64,000 bases of DNA from Tistrella mobilis KA081020-065 (GTDB lineage Bacteria > Pseudomonadota > Alphaproteobacteria > Tistrellales > Tistrellaceae), in the NCBI RefSeq assembly GCF_000264455.2, contig NC_017957.2, positions 1 to 64,000 on the forward strand. Direction: 5' to 3'. The notes beneath the pieces are model-generated. The model saw only the letters and a list, made by a program, of their open reading frames with translations, was not told the origin of the DNA and made no database searches. Position 1 is the first letter of the stretch. Every line of letters begins with the position of its first letter. The translations under genes were made by a program, and so were the position numbers. Positions 34,400 to 42,988 of this stretch are shown piece by piece.

Positions 34400-35098
34400 A
34401 TGCCCGATCCCCAGCCAGACCCGCTCACCCCCGTTCTCGACGACATCGCCGATCTGGGGGCGCTGACCCGCAGCCTGTCGGGGCGATACGAGGCGATCTT
34501 CCGGGGCTTCCGCGCCGCACTCGCCCGGCGGCTCGATCAGGCGGAGACGATGGCCGACGCGGCGCTTCAGGCGATGGAGATGGCCGAGGCGACCGCGGCG
34601 GCCTTCCGGTCGGCCTTTCCCAACCAGCCGGCGCTCGCCTGCACGGGCGGCTGTGCCGCCTGCTGTCACCTGTTCGTGGCGGTGCCGCCGGGGGTGGCCC
34701 GGGCGATGGCCGCCCATATCGCCGCCACGCATCCGCCCGCGGCGCGGGACCGGCTGATCGCCGATCTGCGCGCGGCGGCCGCCGCCGCGGCCTCCATGGC
34801 CGATCCGGCGCGGCTCAGGCGGCGCTGCCCGCTTCTGGGCGCGGATGATCGCTGCACCGTCTATGACGTGCGGCCACCGGCCTGCCGGGCCTTCACCTCG
34901 ACATCGGCGGCGCGCTGCCGCCAGCTGCTCGATGATCCCTCGCGCGACGTGCCGCAGAATGCCGGGCAGTATCGCCTGTTCATCGAGGCGACCGCCGCCC
35001 TCCAGGATGCCGCGCGGCACCGCGCCCTGCCCGCAGAGCAGCAGGGCCTGGCGGCTGCCCTGCTTGCCGCGCTCGACAACGCGGATCCGGACGGCTGA
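34400..35098 (+). CDS. YkgJ-family cysteine-cluster protein
   Basis: A 232-residue protein. The cysteines CTGGCAACCH near residue 77, CPLLGADDRCTVYDVRPPACR near 140-160 and a late Cys form the CxxxCxxCC zinc/iron-cluster pattern of YkgJ/UPF0153. The function of the family is poorly defined. The last gene of this plus-strand stretch is followed by a strong hairpin. Confidence 0.78.
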   Translation: MPDPQPDPLTPVLDDIADLGALTRSLSGRYEAIFRGFRAALARRLDQAETMADAALQAMEMAEATAAAFRSAFPNQPALACTGGCAACCHLFVAVPPGVARAMAAHIAATHPPAARDRLIADLRAAAAAAASMADPARLRRRCPLLGADDRCTVYDVRPPACRAFTSTSAARCRQLLDDPSRDVPQNAGQYRLFIEATAALQDAARHRALPAEQQGLAAALLAALDNADPDG

Positions 35099-35108
35099 CC
35101 AGACGAAG

Positions 35109-35137
35109 ACACCCCGGCAAGAGACCTGCCGGGGTGT
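35109..35137. terminator. Bidirectional hairpin terminator
   Basis: An 11-bp perfect stem, ACACCCCGGCA / TGCCGGGGTGT, with a 7-base loop sits between the convergent YkgJ and SYLF-domain genes. There is little T-rich tail, but the position and stability fit a shared terminator. Confidence 0.65.
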
Positions 35138-35185
35138 CCGTCGTTATCCGTGCCGGGGGACGGCACGGACGTCCTGGGCCTGGGG

Positions 35186-36007
35186 TCAGCCGCGCGTACC
35201 GAGGGCGGCGCGCAGCTCGCCGCCATGCTCGTTGTTGGCGGGGCCGTCCAGCACCTGATCGGGGCGGCTGGCGGCGCCGTAATAGGCGGCCGTGCGGTCC
35301 TCGTCATACGAGATGTCGCCCACCGACACCGCCGCACCGGCGAAGGCGCCCTCGGTGCCCGACCACACCACCACATCCTTGGCGGTGTTGTCGGTGGTGG
35401 CGGCGGCACCGTCCTTGGCCTCGCCGAAGGTGTAGCCGGCCTCGGCACTCAGCGTGAAATCATCGTCGTTGCGGAAGCCCTGAACGGCCTTGTCGGTCAT
35501 CAGCATGAAGGCCATCGGGCCCGACTCGCCGCCGGCCTGGGCGCCGAAGCTCAACCCGCCCATCTCGTAAAAGGCCGGATTGCCCCAGCCCTCGTCGGTG
35601 CGGGCCAGGAACACGCCGGCACCGCCGCCGGCGCCGATGATCAGGGCGCCCTGGGCGAAATCGGGCACGATGAACACGCCACGGGCCTTGTCGAGCGCGG
35701 CACGCGCCTGGCCGTCCGAAGCCATCTGGTTGGCGACCTTGGTGGCCGCGGCGATGATCTCCTGCGCTTCCTGCCGGTCCTCGGCGATGTCTTCCGCATC
35801 CTCGCGGTCGTCGCTACGCGCGGCCGGAACCTGGCCGGCGTTTGTGCCGGCTGCGGCCGCCGGGGCCTGATTCGCAGGGGCCTGATTCGCCGGGGCCTGT
35901 GCCACGTTGCGCGTCTCGTCGGTCGTGGTGGCCGCCGCAGAGAAGGCGGGGGCGGCAAGGCCGCCGGTCACGAGCATGGTGGCCGTCAGCAGGGCGAACT
36001 TACGCAT
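35186..36007 (-). CDS. Secreted SYLF/YSC84-domain lipid-binding protein
   Basis: A 273-residue protein. It has a signal peptide (MRKFALLTATMLVTGGLAAPAFSA), a Gln/Ala/Pro-rich linker with three repeats of the QAPAN type, and a SYLF domain (ARGVFIVPDFAQGALIIGAGG, AVQGFRND, FTLSAEAGYTFGEA). The start has an AAGGAG site. Such proteins bind phosphoinositides or membranes in eukaryotes; the bacterial role is undefined, probably envelope-associated. Confidence 0.8.
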   Translation of the reverse strand: MRKFALLTATMLVTGGLAAPAFSAAATTTDETRNVAQAPANQAPANQAPAAAAGTNAGQVPAARSDDREDAEDIAEDRQEAQEIIAAATKVANQMASDGQARAALDKARGVFIVPDFAQGALIIGAGGGAGVFLARTDEGWGNPAFYEMGGLSFGAQAGGESGPMAFMLMTDKAVQGFRNDDDFTLSAEAGYTFGEAKDGAAATTDNTAKDVVVWSGTEGAFAGAAVSVGDISYDEDRTAAYYGAASRPDQVLDGPANNEHGGELRAALGTRG

Positions 36008-36080
36008 GGAGCGGTCTCCTTGGGGGTAAGAGAACTGAAGAGTGTTTGACAGGCGGCCGGCCGGAGGGCAGGTCGCCGGC

Positions 36081-36386
36081 TCAATACCAGTGCCGCCGGC
36101 CGTCGCCCGGGTCGGAGCCGTCCTCGCTATGGCGGCAGGCCAGGCAATAGGCGGCAAGCCCGATCACCCCGGCCACGATCAGCCCGGTGGTCATCGGATG
36201 CTCCCGCGTGGCCCGCCGGGCATCGGCGCCGAGCGCCGCGGCGCGGTGGCGGGCGGCACGCAGCGTTTCGGGCGCCGAGGTCTCGTGGGCGGCATGGCTC
36301 AGGCGGTCGGCCAGCTGGTGGACCTGGCGCTTCAGCGCGGCCAGATCCTCCTGAAGACGGCTGGTGGCCGTGCGGTCGTCGGTCAT
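36081..36386 (-). CDS. DUF883-like (ElaB/YqjD-type) membrane-anchored protein
   Basis: A 101-residue protein with an N-terminal amphipathic helix (LQEDLAALKRQVHQLADRL), basic helices and one C-terminal membrane segment (TTGLIVAGVIGLAAYCLA), followed by a charged tail. This is the layout of ElaB/YqjD proteins, which tether ribosomes to the inner membrane in stationary phase. I chose ATG 36386 (MTDDRTA). It lies between the SYLF gene and egtB in a stress-flavoured block. Confidence 0.6.
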   Translation of the reverse strand: MTDDRTATSRLQEDLAALKRQVHQLADRLSHAAHETSAPETLRAARHRAAALGADARRATREHPMTTGLIVAGVIGLAAYCLACRHSEDGSDPGDGRRHWY

Positions 36387-36552
36387 GAAGGCCTCCGGTC
36401 GATAGGGTCCTGATCGCACCCCGCAAGGTGCGGTTCGCCCTCTCAACGGCGGCCAGGCGATTTGGGTTCCATGCACCGGACGCTTCTTCCGGAACCGCAG
36501 CCGGCCGCGCGCGGTTGACGTCCCGGACCATCAGACCGGGAGACCGCCCTCC

Positions 36553-37887
36553 ATGTATGCCCCGATGTATGACGGCACCGTTCCGCCGACCGACGACGAT
36601 CTCGCCGCCACCCCCGGCCGGCTTGCCGCCCGCTTCGCCGCCGTCCGGCACCAGACCGAAGCCCTGGCGGCGCCGCTCGATCCCGAGGATCAGGTCGTGC
36701 AGTCGATGCCCGATTGCAGCCCGACCAAATGGCATCTGGGCCACACCACCTGGTTCTTCGAACGCCTGGTGCTGCTGCCCTGGCTGCCGGGCTGGGCCCC
36801 GGTCGACCCGATCTACGACCATCTGTTCAATTCCTATTATGTCGGCCTGGGCAGCCGCCATCCCCGCGCCGCCCGCGGTCTGCTGACCCGCCCGCCGCTG
36901 GCGCGGGTGCTGGACTGGCGGGCCAGCGTTACGCAGGGCGTGCTCGACCTCATGGCCTCCGCCGGGCCGGATGCCCTCGCCCGGGTGATGCCGCTGGTCG
37001 AACTCGGCATCCATCACGAGCAGCAGCACCAGGAATTGCTCCTTATGGATGTGCTGCACCTGTTCGCGCAGAACCCGTTGCAGCCCGCCTATCTGCCCGG
37101 CGACAGCGGCACGGCACCGGTTGCGGCCATCACCGACACCCCCCGCCCCGTCACCTGGACCGATCATCCGGGCGGCATTCATCAGATCGGCCACGACCCG
37201 GCCGCGGGTTTCGGTTTCGACAATGAAGGCCCGCGTCACCAGGTGCTGTTGCAGCCCTATCGCCTGGCCGACCGGCCGGTGACCAATGCCGACTGGCTGG
37301 AGTTCATGGCCGAAGACGGCTATGCGCGCGCGGAATTCTGGCTGTCCGACGGCATCGCACGGGCCGAGGCCGAAGCCTGGCAGGCGCCGCTGCACTGGTT
37401 CCGGCCCGAGCCCGACGGCCCCTGGTGGCAGATGACCCTGCGCGGCCCGATGCCGATCGATCCGGCGGCGCCTGTGGTCCATGTCAGCCATTACGAAGCC
37501 GATGCCTTCGCCCGGTTCTCGGGCGCGCGCCTGCCCACCGAAGCCGAATGGGAGGTGGCGGCCGCCGGGCACAAGGTCGAGGGCAATCTGCTGCCCCGCG
37601 GCGTGCTGCACCCGCAGCCGGCCGACCCCCGACAGAGCGGCGGGCCGGTTCAGCTCTATGGCGACGTCTGGGAATGGACCGCCAGCGCCTATGGCCCCTA
37701 TCCGGGCTTCCGCCCCGCGGCCGGGGCGATCGGCGAATACAACGGCAAGTTCATGGCCAATCAGATGGTGCTGCGCGGCGGAAGCTGCGTCACCCCCGGC
37801 GGCCATGTCCGGCCCGGCTATCGGAACTTCTTCTACCCGCATCAGCGCTGGGCCTTTGCCGGCCTGCGGCTTGCCGCCGACGCCTGA
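36553..37887 (+). CDS. egtB: Ergothioneine biosynthesis sulfoxide synthase EgtB
   Basis: A 444-residue protein. The N-terminal DinB-like domain has the iron-binding histidines HLGHTTWFFE (H61/H64) and HHEQQHQE (154-161, giving H155 and H159). The C-terminal formylglycine-generating-enzyme domain has FSGARLPTEAEWE and ends YPHQRWAFAGLRLA. It forms the C-S bond to trimethylhistidine (hercynine). The gene for the methyltransferase that makes hercynine follows 27 bp downstream. No egtC or egtE is visible, so the two-gene form probably uses cysteine or glutathione variants and an external lyase. Confidence 0.93.
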   Translation: MYAPMYDGTVPPTDDDLAATPGRLAARFAAVRHQTEALAAPLDPEDQVVQSMPDCSPTKWHLGHTTWFFERLVLLPWLPGWAPVDPIYDHLFNSYYVGLGSRHPRAARGLLTRPPLARVLDWRASVTQGVLDLMASAGPDALARVMPLVELGIHHEQQHQELLLMDVLHLFAQNPLQPAYLPGDSGTAPVAAITDTPRPVTWTDHPGGIHQIGHDPAAGFGFDNEGPRHQVLLQPYRLADRPVTNADWLEFMAEDGYARAEFWLSDGIARAEAEAWQAPLHWFRPEPDGPWWQMTLRGPMPIDPAAPVVHVSHYEADAFARFSGARLPTEAEWEVAAAGHKVEGNLLPRGVLHPQPADPRQSGGPVQLYGDVWEWTASAYGPYPGFRPAAGAIGEYNGKFMANQMVLRGGSCVTPGGHVRPGYRNFFYPHQRWAFAGLRLAADA

Positions 37888-37914
37888 TCTTCCCCTTAAA
37901 GGAGGCTTCTTCCC

Positions 37915-38916
37915 ATGTCAGCCAGCCCCACCGGCGGCATCACCGCCGCCGGCCCGCGCGCCCGGGCCGCGGCCGCCGCCACCGACCCGTCGGATATCGA
38001 AACCCAGGCGCTGCGCGGCCTGACCCGGACTCCCAAATGCCTGCCGCCGGCGCTGTTCTACGACGATCGCGGCTCGGTGCTCTTCGACCGCATCACCCGG
38101 CTCGACGCCTATTACCCCACCCGGGCCGAAACCGCGATCCTGCGCCGCCGGGCGCCCGAGATCGCGACCCATGCGGGATCGGGGGCGGTGCTGGTCGATT
38201 ACGGCGCCGGATCCTCGGTCAAGACCCGCCTGGTGCTGGATGCGCTGGACCGCCCGGCGGCCTGGGTGCCGATCGATGTCTCGGCCGGCCATCTGGAACG
38301 GGCGGCGGCCGCGATCGCCCGCGACCATCCGGGCCTTCTGGTCGCCCCGGTGGTCGCCGATTTCACCGCCGCCCTGGATCTGCCCGATGCCGTCACCGCC
38401 CTGCCCGGCCCTCGGCTCGGCTTCTTCCCCGGCTCGACCATCGGCAATCTGGCGCCCGAAGAGGCGGTGGCCTTCCTGCGCCGCGCCGCCTGCCTGCTGG
38501 GGCGCGACGGCCGGCTGATCGTCGGCGTGGACCTCGTCAAGGACGAAGACCGCCTGATCGCCGCCTATGACGACCCCGAGGGCGTGACCGCCGCCTTCAA
38601 CCTGAACCTGTTGGCCCGCCTGAACCGCGAGGCCCGCGCCGATTTCGACCCCACCGCCTTCGCCCACCGGGTCCGCTGGAATGCCGGCCTCTGCCGGATC
38701 GAGATGCATCTCGAAAGCCTGACCGACCAGGTGGTCAGCGTCGCCGGCCGCCCGATCCGCTTCCGGGCGGGCGAGACCATCCACACCGAAAACAGCCACA
38801 AATACACGCCCGAAACCTTCGCCCGCCTCGCCCGCCGCGCCGGCTGGCGCAGCCAGGCCTGCTGGACCGATGCAGCGCGGGATTTCAGCGTGCATGAGCT
38901 GGTGCAGAGTCATTAG
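37915..38916 (+). CDS. egtD: L-histidine N(alpha)-methyltransferase EgtD
   Basis: A 333-residue methyltransferase. It shows the EgtD signature LPPALFYDDRGSVLFDRIT, SAM motif VLVDYGAGSSVKTRL, PIDVSAGHLE, GFFPGSTIGNL and the C-terminal IHTENSHKYTPETF. It makes trimethylhistidine from histidine. AAAGGAGG precedes the start, and the operon with egtB is clear. The product, ergothioneine, is an antioxidant; the stress genes that follow at 39.7-44.1 kb fit that theme. Confidence 0.95.
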   Translation: MSASPTGGITAAGPRARAAAAATDPSDIETQALRGLTRTPKCLPPALFYDDRGSVLFDRITRLDAYYPTRAETAILRRRAPEIATHAGSGAVLVDYGAGSSVKTRLVLDALDRPAAWVPIDVSAGHLERAAAAIARDHPGLLVAPVVADFTAALDLPDAVTALPGPRLGFFPGSTIGNLAPEEAVAFLRRAACLLGRDGRLIVGVDLVKDEDRLIAAYDDPEGVTAAFNLNLLARLNREARADFDPTAFAHRVRWNAGLCRIEMHLESLTDQVVSVAGRPIRFRAGETIHTENSHKYTPETFARLARRAGWRSQACWTDAARDFSVHELVQSH

Positions 38917-39017
38917 GCCGGCAGGATCGAAGACCCGACGCGCTACGACATCGGACACTTGACATCAAGCACTTGATGGTCGGCCGCATCGCTATGACAT
39001 TTGAGAGCTGTGGAGCG

Positions 39018-39296
39018 ATGGAGGTCGTGATGGCATCACTAGGGGTCACAGCTGAAGGTCAGGTCACGCTGAAGCAGGATCTGTTGCAGCATCTGGGGGT
39101 CAAACCGGGGGAACGGGTTGACGTCGAAAAGCTCCCCAATGGCGAGGTCCGGCTGCGGGCGGCGCGCCCGGCCGGCAACATTGAGGGCTTCTTTCATGCC
39201 CTGGACGGCAAGGTGTCGCTGCAGAAGCCGCTGACCATTGATGAGATGAACGACATCGCGGCGGCCGGCTGGGCCGGCACGTCTGGCGGCGCATGA
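39018..39296 (+). CDS. vapB: AbrB/VapB-type antitoxin
   Basis: A protein of about 92 residues with an AbrB/SpoVT swapped-hairpin domain (LGVTAEGQVTLKQDLLQHLG, PGERVDVEKLPNGEVRLRA) and a C-terminal toxin-binding tail. ATG 39018 or 39030 are both possible; I used the longer. ATGA overlap with the PIN toxin gene couples the pair. It should neutralise VapC and repress the module. Confidence 0.82.
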   Translation: MEVVMASLGVTAEGQVTLKQDLLQHLGVKPGERVDVEKLPNGEVRLRAARPAGNIEGFFHALDGKVSLQKPLTIDEMNDIAAAGWAGTSGGA

Positions 39297-39718
39297 AGGT
39301 CATCGCTGATACCAATGTGCTGGCGCGTGCGATCCTGCAGGACGACGAAGCACAATGCCGCATGGCACGTGACCTGCTGAAGCAGGCGACGTTGATCGCC
39401 GTCCCACTGCCGTGCCTGTGCGAACTGGTGTGGATCCTGCGGCAGGGCGCCAAACTGCCGAAAGAAGATGTGGCCGTCGCCATTCGGGCGCTGCTGAATA
39501 CCGACACTGTCGTTGTGAACAGGCCGGCGGTAGAGGCGGGACTTGCGCTGCTGGACGCGGGCGGCGATTTCGCAGACGGCATCATCGCCCATGAAGGCAA
39601 ATGGCTGGGCGGCGAGACCTTTGTCTCTTTCGATCGAAAAGCAGCGGCCCTGCTGTCGAAGCAGGGGGAATCCGTACGGTTGCTCAGCCAGCGCGACCCC
39701 CCTCACGGATCCGCATAG
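39293..39718 (+). CDS. vapC: VapC-type PIN-domain ribonuclease toxin
   Basis: A 141-residue PIN domain. The acidic residues are present: Asp in VIADTNVLARA, Glu in LCELVWILR, and DFADGIIAHEGKWLGGETFVSFD, which carries the later acidic residues (given here as DFADGIIAHE and ETFVSFD). It would cleave specific RNA, often initiator tRNA. It is intact. The last 16 bp overlap the convergent TIGR02588 gene. Confidence 0.85.
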   Translation: MKVIADTNVLARAILQDDEAQCRMARDLLKQATLIAVPLPCLCELVWILRQGAKLPKEDVAVAIRALLNTDTVVVNRPAVEAGLALLDAGGDFADGIIAHEGKWLGGETFVSFDRKAAALLSKQGESVRLLSQRDPPHGSA

Positions 39719-40098
39719 CCAACCGCCCGCATCCGCAGTGCCGCCCCCGTCGGATCGCGGTCGAACAGGATGCCGCCCTTGCGGGTGGAGCGGGCGGGCA
39801 GATAATCGATGCGGGTGCGACCGCGGGCCAGGACGTGGCCATCGGCCAGGATCTCGGCCTCGATCTCGACCTCGGATGCCGTGCGCGGGCCGGTGTTGCT
39901 GGCCTCGAAGGTGACGACCCAGCCCGCCCCGGCCTGCTGCACCGCCGTGGGGCGGACGGCCAGGGCCGGCGTGCCTGCGGGTTCGGTCAGGGCCAGATAG
40001 CCCAGCCATGCGGCCAGCGCGACCAGGGCCGCCGCTGCGACCGAGGCGATGATCCATTCCAGCGGGTCGGTCCTGTCGCCGCCACCCGCGTCGTCCAT
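39703..40098 (-). CDS. TIGR02588-like membrane-anchored protein
   Basis: A 131-residue protein with one N-terminal membrane helix (WIIASVAAAALVALAAWLGYLAL) and a periplasmic beta-rich domain (GWVVTFEASNTGPRTASEVE, then GILFDRDP). It lies downstream of a TIGR02587-like integral membrane protein. The two families occur as neighbours and have no known function. I chose ATG 40098 (MDDAGGG). Confidence 0.7.
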   Translation of the reverse strand: MDDAGGGDRTDPLEWIIASVAAAALVALAAWLGYLALTEPAGTPALAVRPTAVQQAGAGWVVTFEASNTGPRTASEVEIEAEILADGHVLARGRTRIDYLPARSTRKGGILFDRDPTGAALRMRAVGYADP

Positions 40099-40126
40099 CC
40101 GCGTCCCCATCACACGAATATCCTCA

Positions 40127-40969
40127 TCACACGATGATTCTGGCAGCTGCGGCGCCCACGGCGCCCGGGAAAGACAGCACGATCACGACGCCCGCGACGT
40201 CCACCGGGCCGGTGCCGTCCAGCCGGCCGATGGTCCAGAGCACGTAAAGACTGACCAGGGCGACCAGCACATAACCGGTGACCGTGAAGCGCAGGAACAG
40301 GCTCCAGAAGCCGTCTTCCGTGCGGGGGCCATGGCCGCCGATGAATTCCAGCTGGTAGACCAGGGCATGCATCACGATCAGGCTGGCCGCCAGAAGCCCC
40401 AGCTGCTGCCAGAGCGACATGCGCCAGGCGATCAACACCACCTCTTCGGTCGGCGCGATGTTGAGCGACAGGAAGAGCGCGCCCGCGACCATCACGAACA
40501 GCTCTCCGGCATAGCTTTCCTCCACCTCTTCCCGCCCGGCATCCTCCTGGTTCGAGGCCCCGAGCTGGGCGCGGCCGAAAAGCGCGCCCACCGCCCCGGG
40601 GGTGATCTGGATCGCGAGCTTGCCCAGCACTTCCGAGGCCGGCATCGCGTCCGAGATCACGCCGAAGATGCCGAGCACCCCGGCCGCGACCACGCCGGCG
40701 ATGCCGATCGCGATCGCGGCATCGGCCGTGTCCTGGGCCAGGCTGGAGGTCCGGCGGAAGCCACCGATCCGCGACAGCCCGACCAGCAGCGGCAGGGTGA
40801 GCGCCAGCAGCAGAAGCAGCCGGGATGCCGGCACCGTGACGCCCAGTTGCCAGGTTTCCATGGTCATCAGGATCGGCAGGGTGAACAGCAGGGCCCCGGC
40901 CGCGGCGCGGCCCAGCCCGATGATCAGATCCCGCCGCGGCGATCGTCGCCGCTCATGCTGCCCGGACAT
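40127..40969 (-). CDS. TIGR02587-like integral membrane protein
   Basis: A 280-residue protein with about seven hydrophobic segments, starting with LIIGLGRAAAGALLFTLPIL and ending FPGAVGAAAARIIV. The NIAPTEEVVLIAW segment in the middle is characteristic. It is followed 28 bp downstream by the TIGR02588-like gene. The function is unknown; context (ergothioneine, DUF4142, ferritin-like and hemerythrin genes) suggests envelope or oxidative stress. Confidence 0.72.
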   Translation of the reverse strand: MSGQHERRRSPRRDLIIGLGRAAAGALLFTLPILMTMETWQLGVTVPASRLLLLLALTLPLLVGLSRIGGFRRTSSLAQDTADAAIAIGIAGVVAAGVLGIFGVISDAMPASEVLGKLAIQITPGAVGALFGRAQLGASNQEDAGREEVEESYAGELFVMVAGALFLSLNIAPTEEVVLIAWRMSLWQQLGLLAASLIVMHALVYQLEFIGGHGPRTEDGFWSLFLRFTVTGYVLVALVSLYVLWTIGRLDGTGPVDVAGVVIVLSFPGAVGAAAARIIV

Positions 40970-41112
40970 GACGTCTCCGGATGATGCTGCCCCGGTGGAA
41001 ATCGATCGGCGCCGGTTCCGGTTCCGCGGACGTCTGCGGATCTGCCTGCGGAACATAGCGCCCGGGCCGGGATTGCAGCTCCATACCGTGCAGCCCGAGA
41101 GGAGACGCCCCG

Positions 41113-41679
41113 ATGATCCCCCGGCCGATCCGGACCACGACCATCAATGCCGTGCTCGCCGCCCGGCTGTTCGCCATGGCAGCCGGCGCCGTGCTGATCG
41201 GCAGCGGCATCGCCGCCGGCGCCAACATGACGGCCCCGGCCAGCTCCACCGCCGCCTATACCGAAGAGGCGGCGCTGTCCGACATCTTCGAGATCGAAGC
41301 GGCGAAGCTTGCCCGCAACAAGACGCAGAACGACGACATCCGCGCCTTTGCCGGCCGCATGGTGCTGGACCACACCGCCGCGACCGAAAAGATGAAGGAA
41401 ACGCTGGCCGATATGGGCCTGTCGGTGCAGCTGCCGGCGCGGCTCGACGACCGGCGGATGAAGATCCTGGAAGATCTGAACGAACAGCAGGTCCCGGGCT
41501 TCGACCGGATGTATGTCGCAACCCAGATCGAGGCGCATGAAGCGGCGCTACAGCTGCATCGGGGCTATGCCGAAGCGGGCGAGAACGAGGAACTCCGCGA
41601 GACCGCGGCGGAGATCGCCGACACCGTGGAACGGCATCTGGAGCATATCCGCGACATTGCCGACGAGATGGGCTCCTGA
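41113..41679 (+). CDS. DUF4142 four-helix protein
   Basis: A 188-residue exported protein. An N-terminal signal-like segment (FAMAAGAVLIGSGIAAGA) is followed by the DUF4142 bundle: FIEIEAAKLA-like SDIFEIEAAKLARNK, RAFAGRMVLDHTAATEKM and the C-terminal RHLEHIRDIADEM. GAGGAG precedes the start. The family is ferritin-like in fold but lacks known metal sites. It starts a plus-strand run with the ferritin-like and hemerythrin genes. Confidence 0.8.
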   Translation: MIPRPIRTTTINAVLAARLFAMAAGAVLIGSGIAAGANMTAPASSTAAYTEEAALSDIFEIEAAKLARNKTQNDDIRAFAGRMVLDHTAATEKMKETLADMGLSVQLPARLDDRRMKILEDLNEQQVPGFDRMYVATQIEAHEAALQLHRGYAEAGENEELRETAAEIADTVERHLEHIRDIADEMGS

Positions 41680-41708
41680 CCGCATGCCCGCCATCCGACA
41701 CGCGAAGG

Positions 41709-42971
41709 ATGAAGCCGATGACCTTCAATCCCCTGCAGGAAAAAGGCATTCCGCTCGAAAAGCAGTGCCGCACCTGGTCGGAGCTGAACATCCGGCCCTA
41801 TGACAAGGCGAGCGTGCACCCCTATAGTCGCTGCCGCGGCATCGTGATGAACGGCATCGAGGTCGAGGCGGTGATGTTCTCGCACCAGATGGCCCGCAAC
41901 ACGCTCGACCCCGAAATCCGCAAGCAGCTGTCGCTGATGCGCCGGATCGAGGCCCAGCAGCAGAAGGTGATGAACTGGCTGATCCCCGGCGACGAGACCA
42001 CGCTGGAGGTGACGCTGGGCTATGAACAGGTGGCGGTGGATCTGACGGCCTGGATCGCCCAGCACGAGCCCGACCCCTATCTGCGCCAGGTTTACGAATT
42101 CGGCCTGCTGGAGGATTTCGACCACCTCTACCGCTATGCCAACCTCTACCAGATGCTGGAGGGCCACAAGGCGGACGAGATCACGGATCGGCTGACCGAA
42201 ATCATGCCCGGCCGTCCGACGCTGTTCGAACATCGCGATCCGCGCGACGAGATCCGCCGCCCGATGACCGCGCTCGCCGCCGATCCGCAATCGGTGATGA
42301 ATGCGCTGACCGTGATGTCGGCCGAGCAGCAGACGATGAATTTCTACATGAACATCGGCAACCGGCCGCAGGAACCGCTGGCGCGCGCCACCTATCTGGA
42401 AATCGCCCAGATCGAGGAACAGCATGTCAGCCATTACGAAAGCATCCTGGACCCGACGGTCGGCTGGTTCGAAAACCTGGTGCTGCACCAGTATCACGAA
42501 TGCTGGATGTACCATTCCTTCATGCAGGACGAAGTCGACCCCCGGGTGAAGGCGGTCTACGAGCTGCACCTGGCGATGGAGATCGAACACCTGCACGTCG
42601 CCTGCGAGATGATGCGCAAGGTGGAGAAGCGCGACCCCGAAGCCTTCCTGCCGCGCGAGATGGGCGAGAGCATCGTCTTCCGTGAGAACAAGGCCTTCAT
42701 CCGCGACGTGCTGGCCCGGCAGGTGGACCTCACCTCCAAAGACAGCGATTTCGTGCCGGTGGACGAACTGCCGGCGGATGACCGCTATTTCGCCTGGAAC
42801 CGCGCCGTCAATGACGGCTGGAACCCGACCGAAGAGATCATCGCCCGGGCGCGCGCCGATGGCGGCGACTACCGGCTGGAGACCGAAGGCCCCCATCCGG
42901 TGCCCGGGCTCAGGCGCGAAGACGCGCGCGACGACGCCACCACCGCCTATGCCCGCCGCCGGGCCAGCTGA
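41709..42971 (+). CDS. Large ferritin-like (di-iron type) protein of unknown function
   Basis: A 420-residue, mostly helical protein. Possible metal-ligand pairs occur in FGLLEDFDHLYRYANLYQM, EIAQIEEQHVSHYES and HLAMEIEHLHVACEMM, the ExxH pattern of ferritin-like di-iron proteins. There is no signal peptide. It may store or oxidise iron. I do not recognise a named family. It lies between DUF4142 and hemerythrin genes with short gaps (29 and 17 bp), so they are probably co-transcribed. Confidence 0.62.
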   Translation: MKPMTFNPLQEKGIPLEKQCRTWSELNIRPYDKASVHPYSRCRGIVMNGIEVEAVMFSHQMARNTLDPEIRKQLSLMRRIEAQQQKVMNWLIPGDETTLEVTLGYEQVAVDLTAWIAQHEPDPYLRQVYEFGLLEDFDHLYRYANLYQMLEGHKADEITDRLTEIMPGRPTLFEHRDPRDEIRRPMTALAADPQSVMNALTVMSAEQQTMNFYMNIGNRPQEPLARATYLEIAQIEEQHVSHYESILDPTVGWFENLVLHQYHECWMYHSFMQDEVDPRVKAVYELHLAMEIEHLHVACEMMRKVEKRDPEAFLPREMGESIVFRENKAFIRDVLARQVDLTSKDSDFVPVDELPADDRYFAWNRAVNDGWNPTEEIIARARADGGDYRLETEGPHPVPGLRREDARDDATTAYARRRAS

Positions 42972-42988
42972 AGAGGGCACGCCCCCCC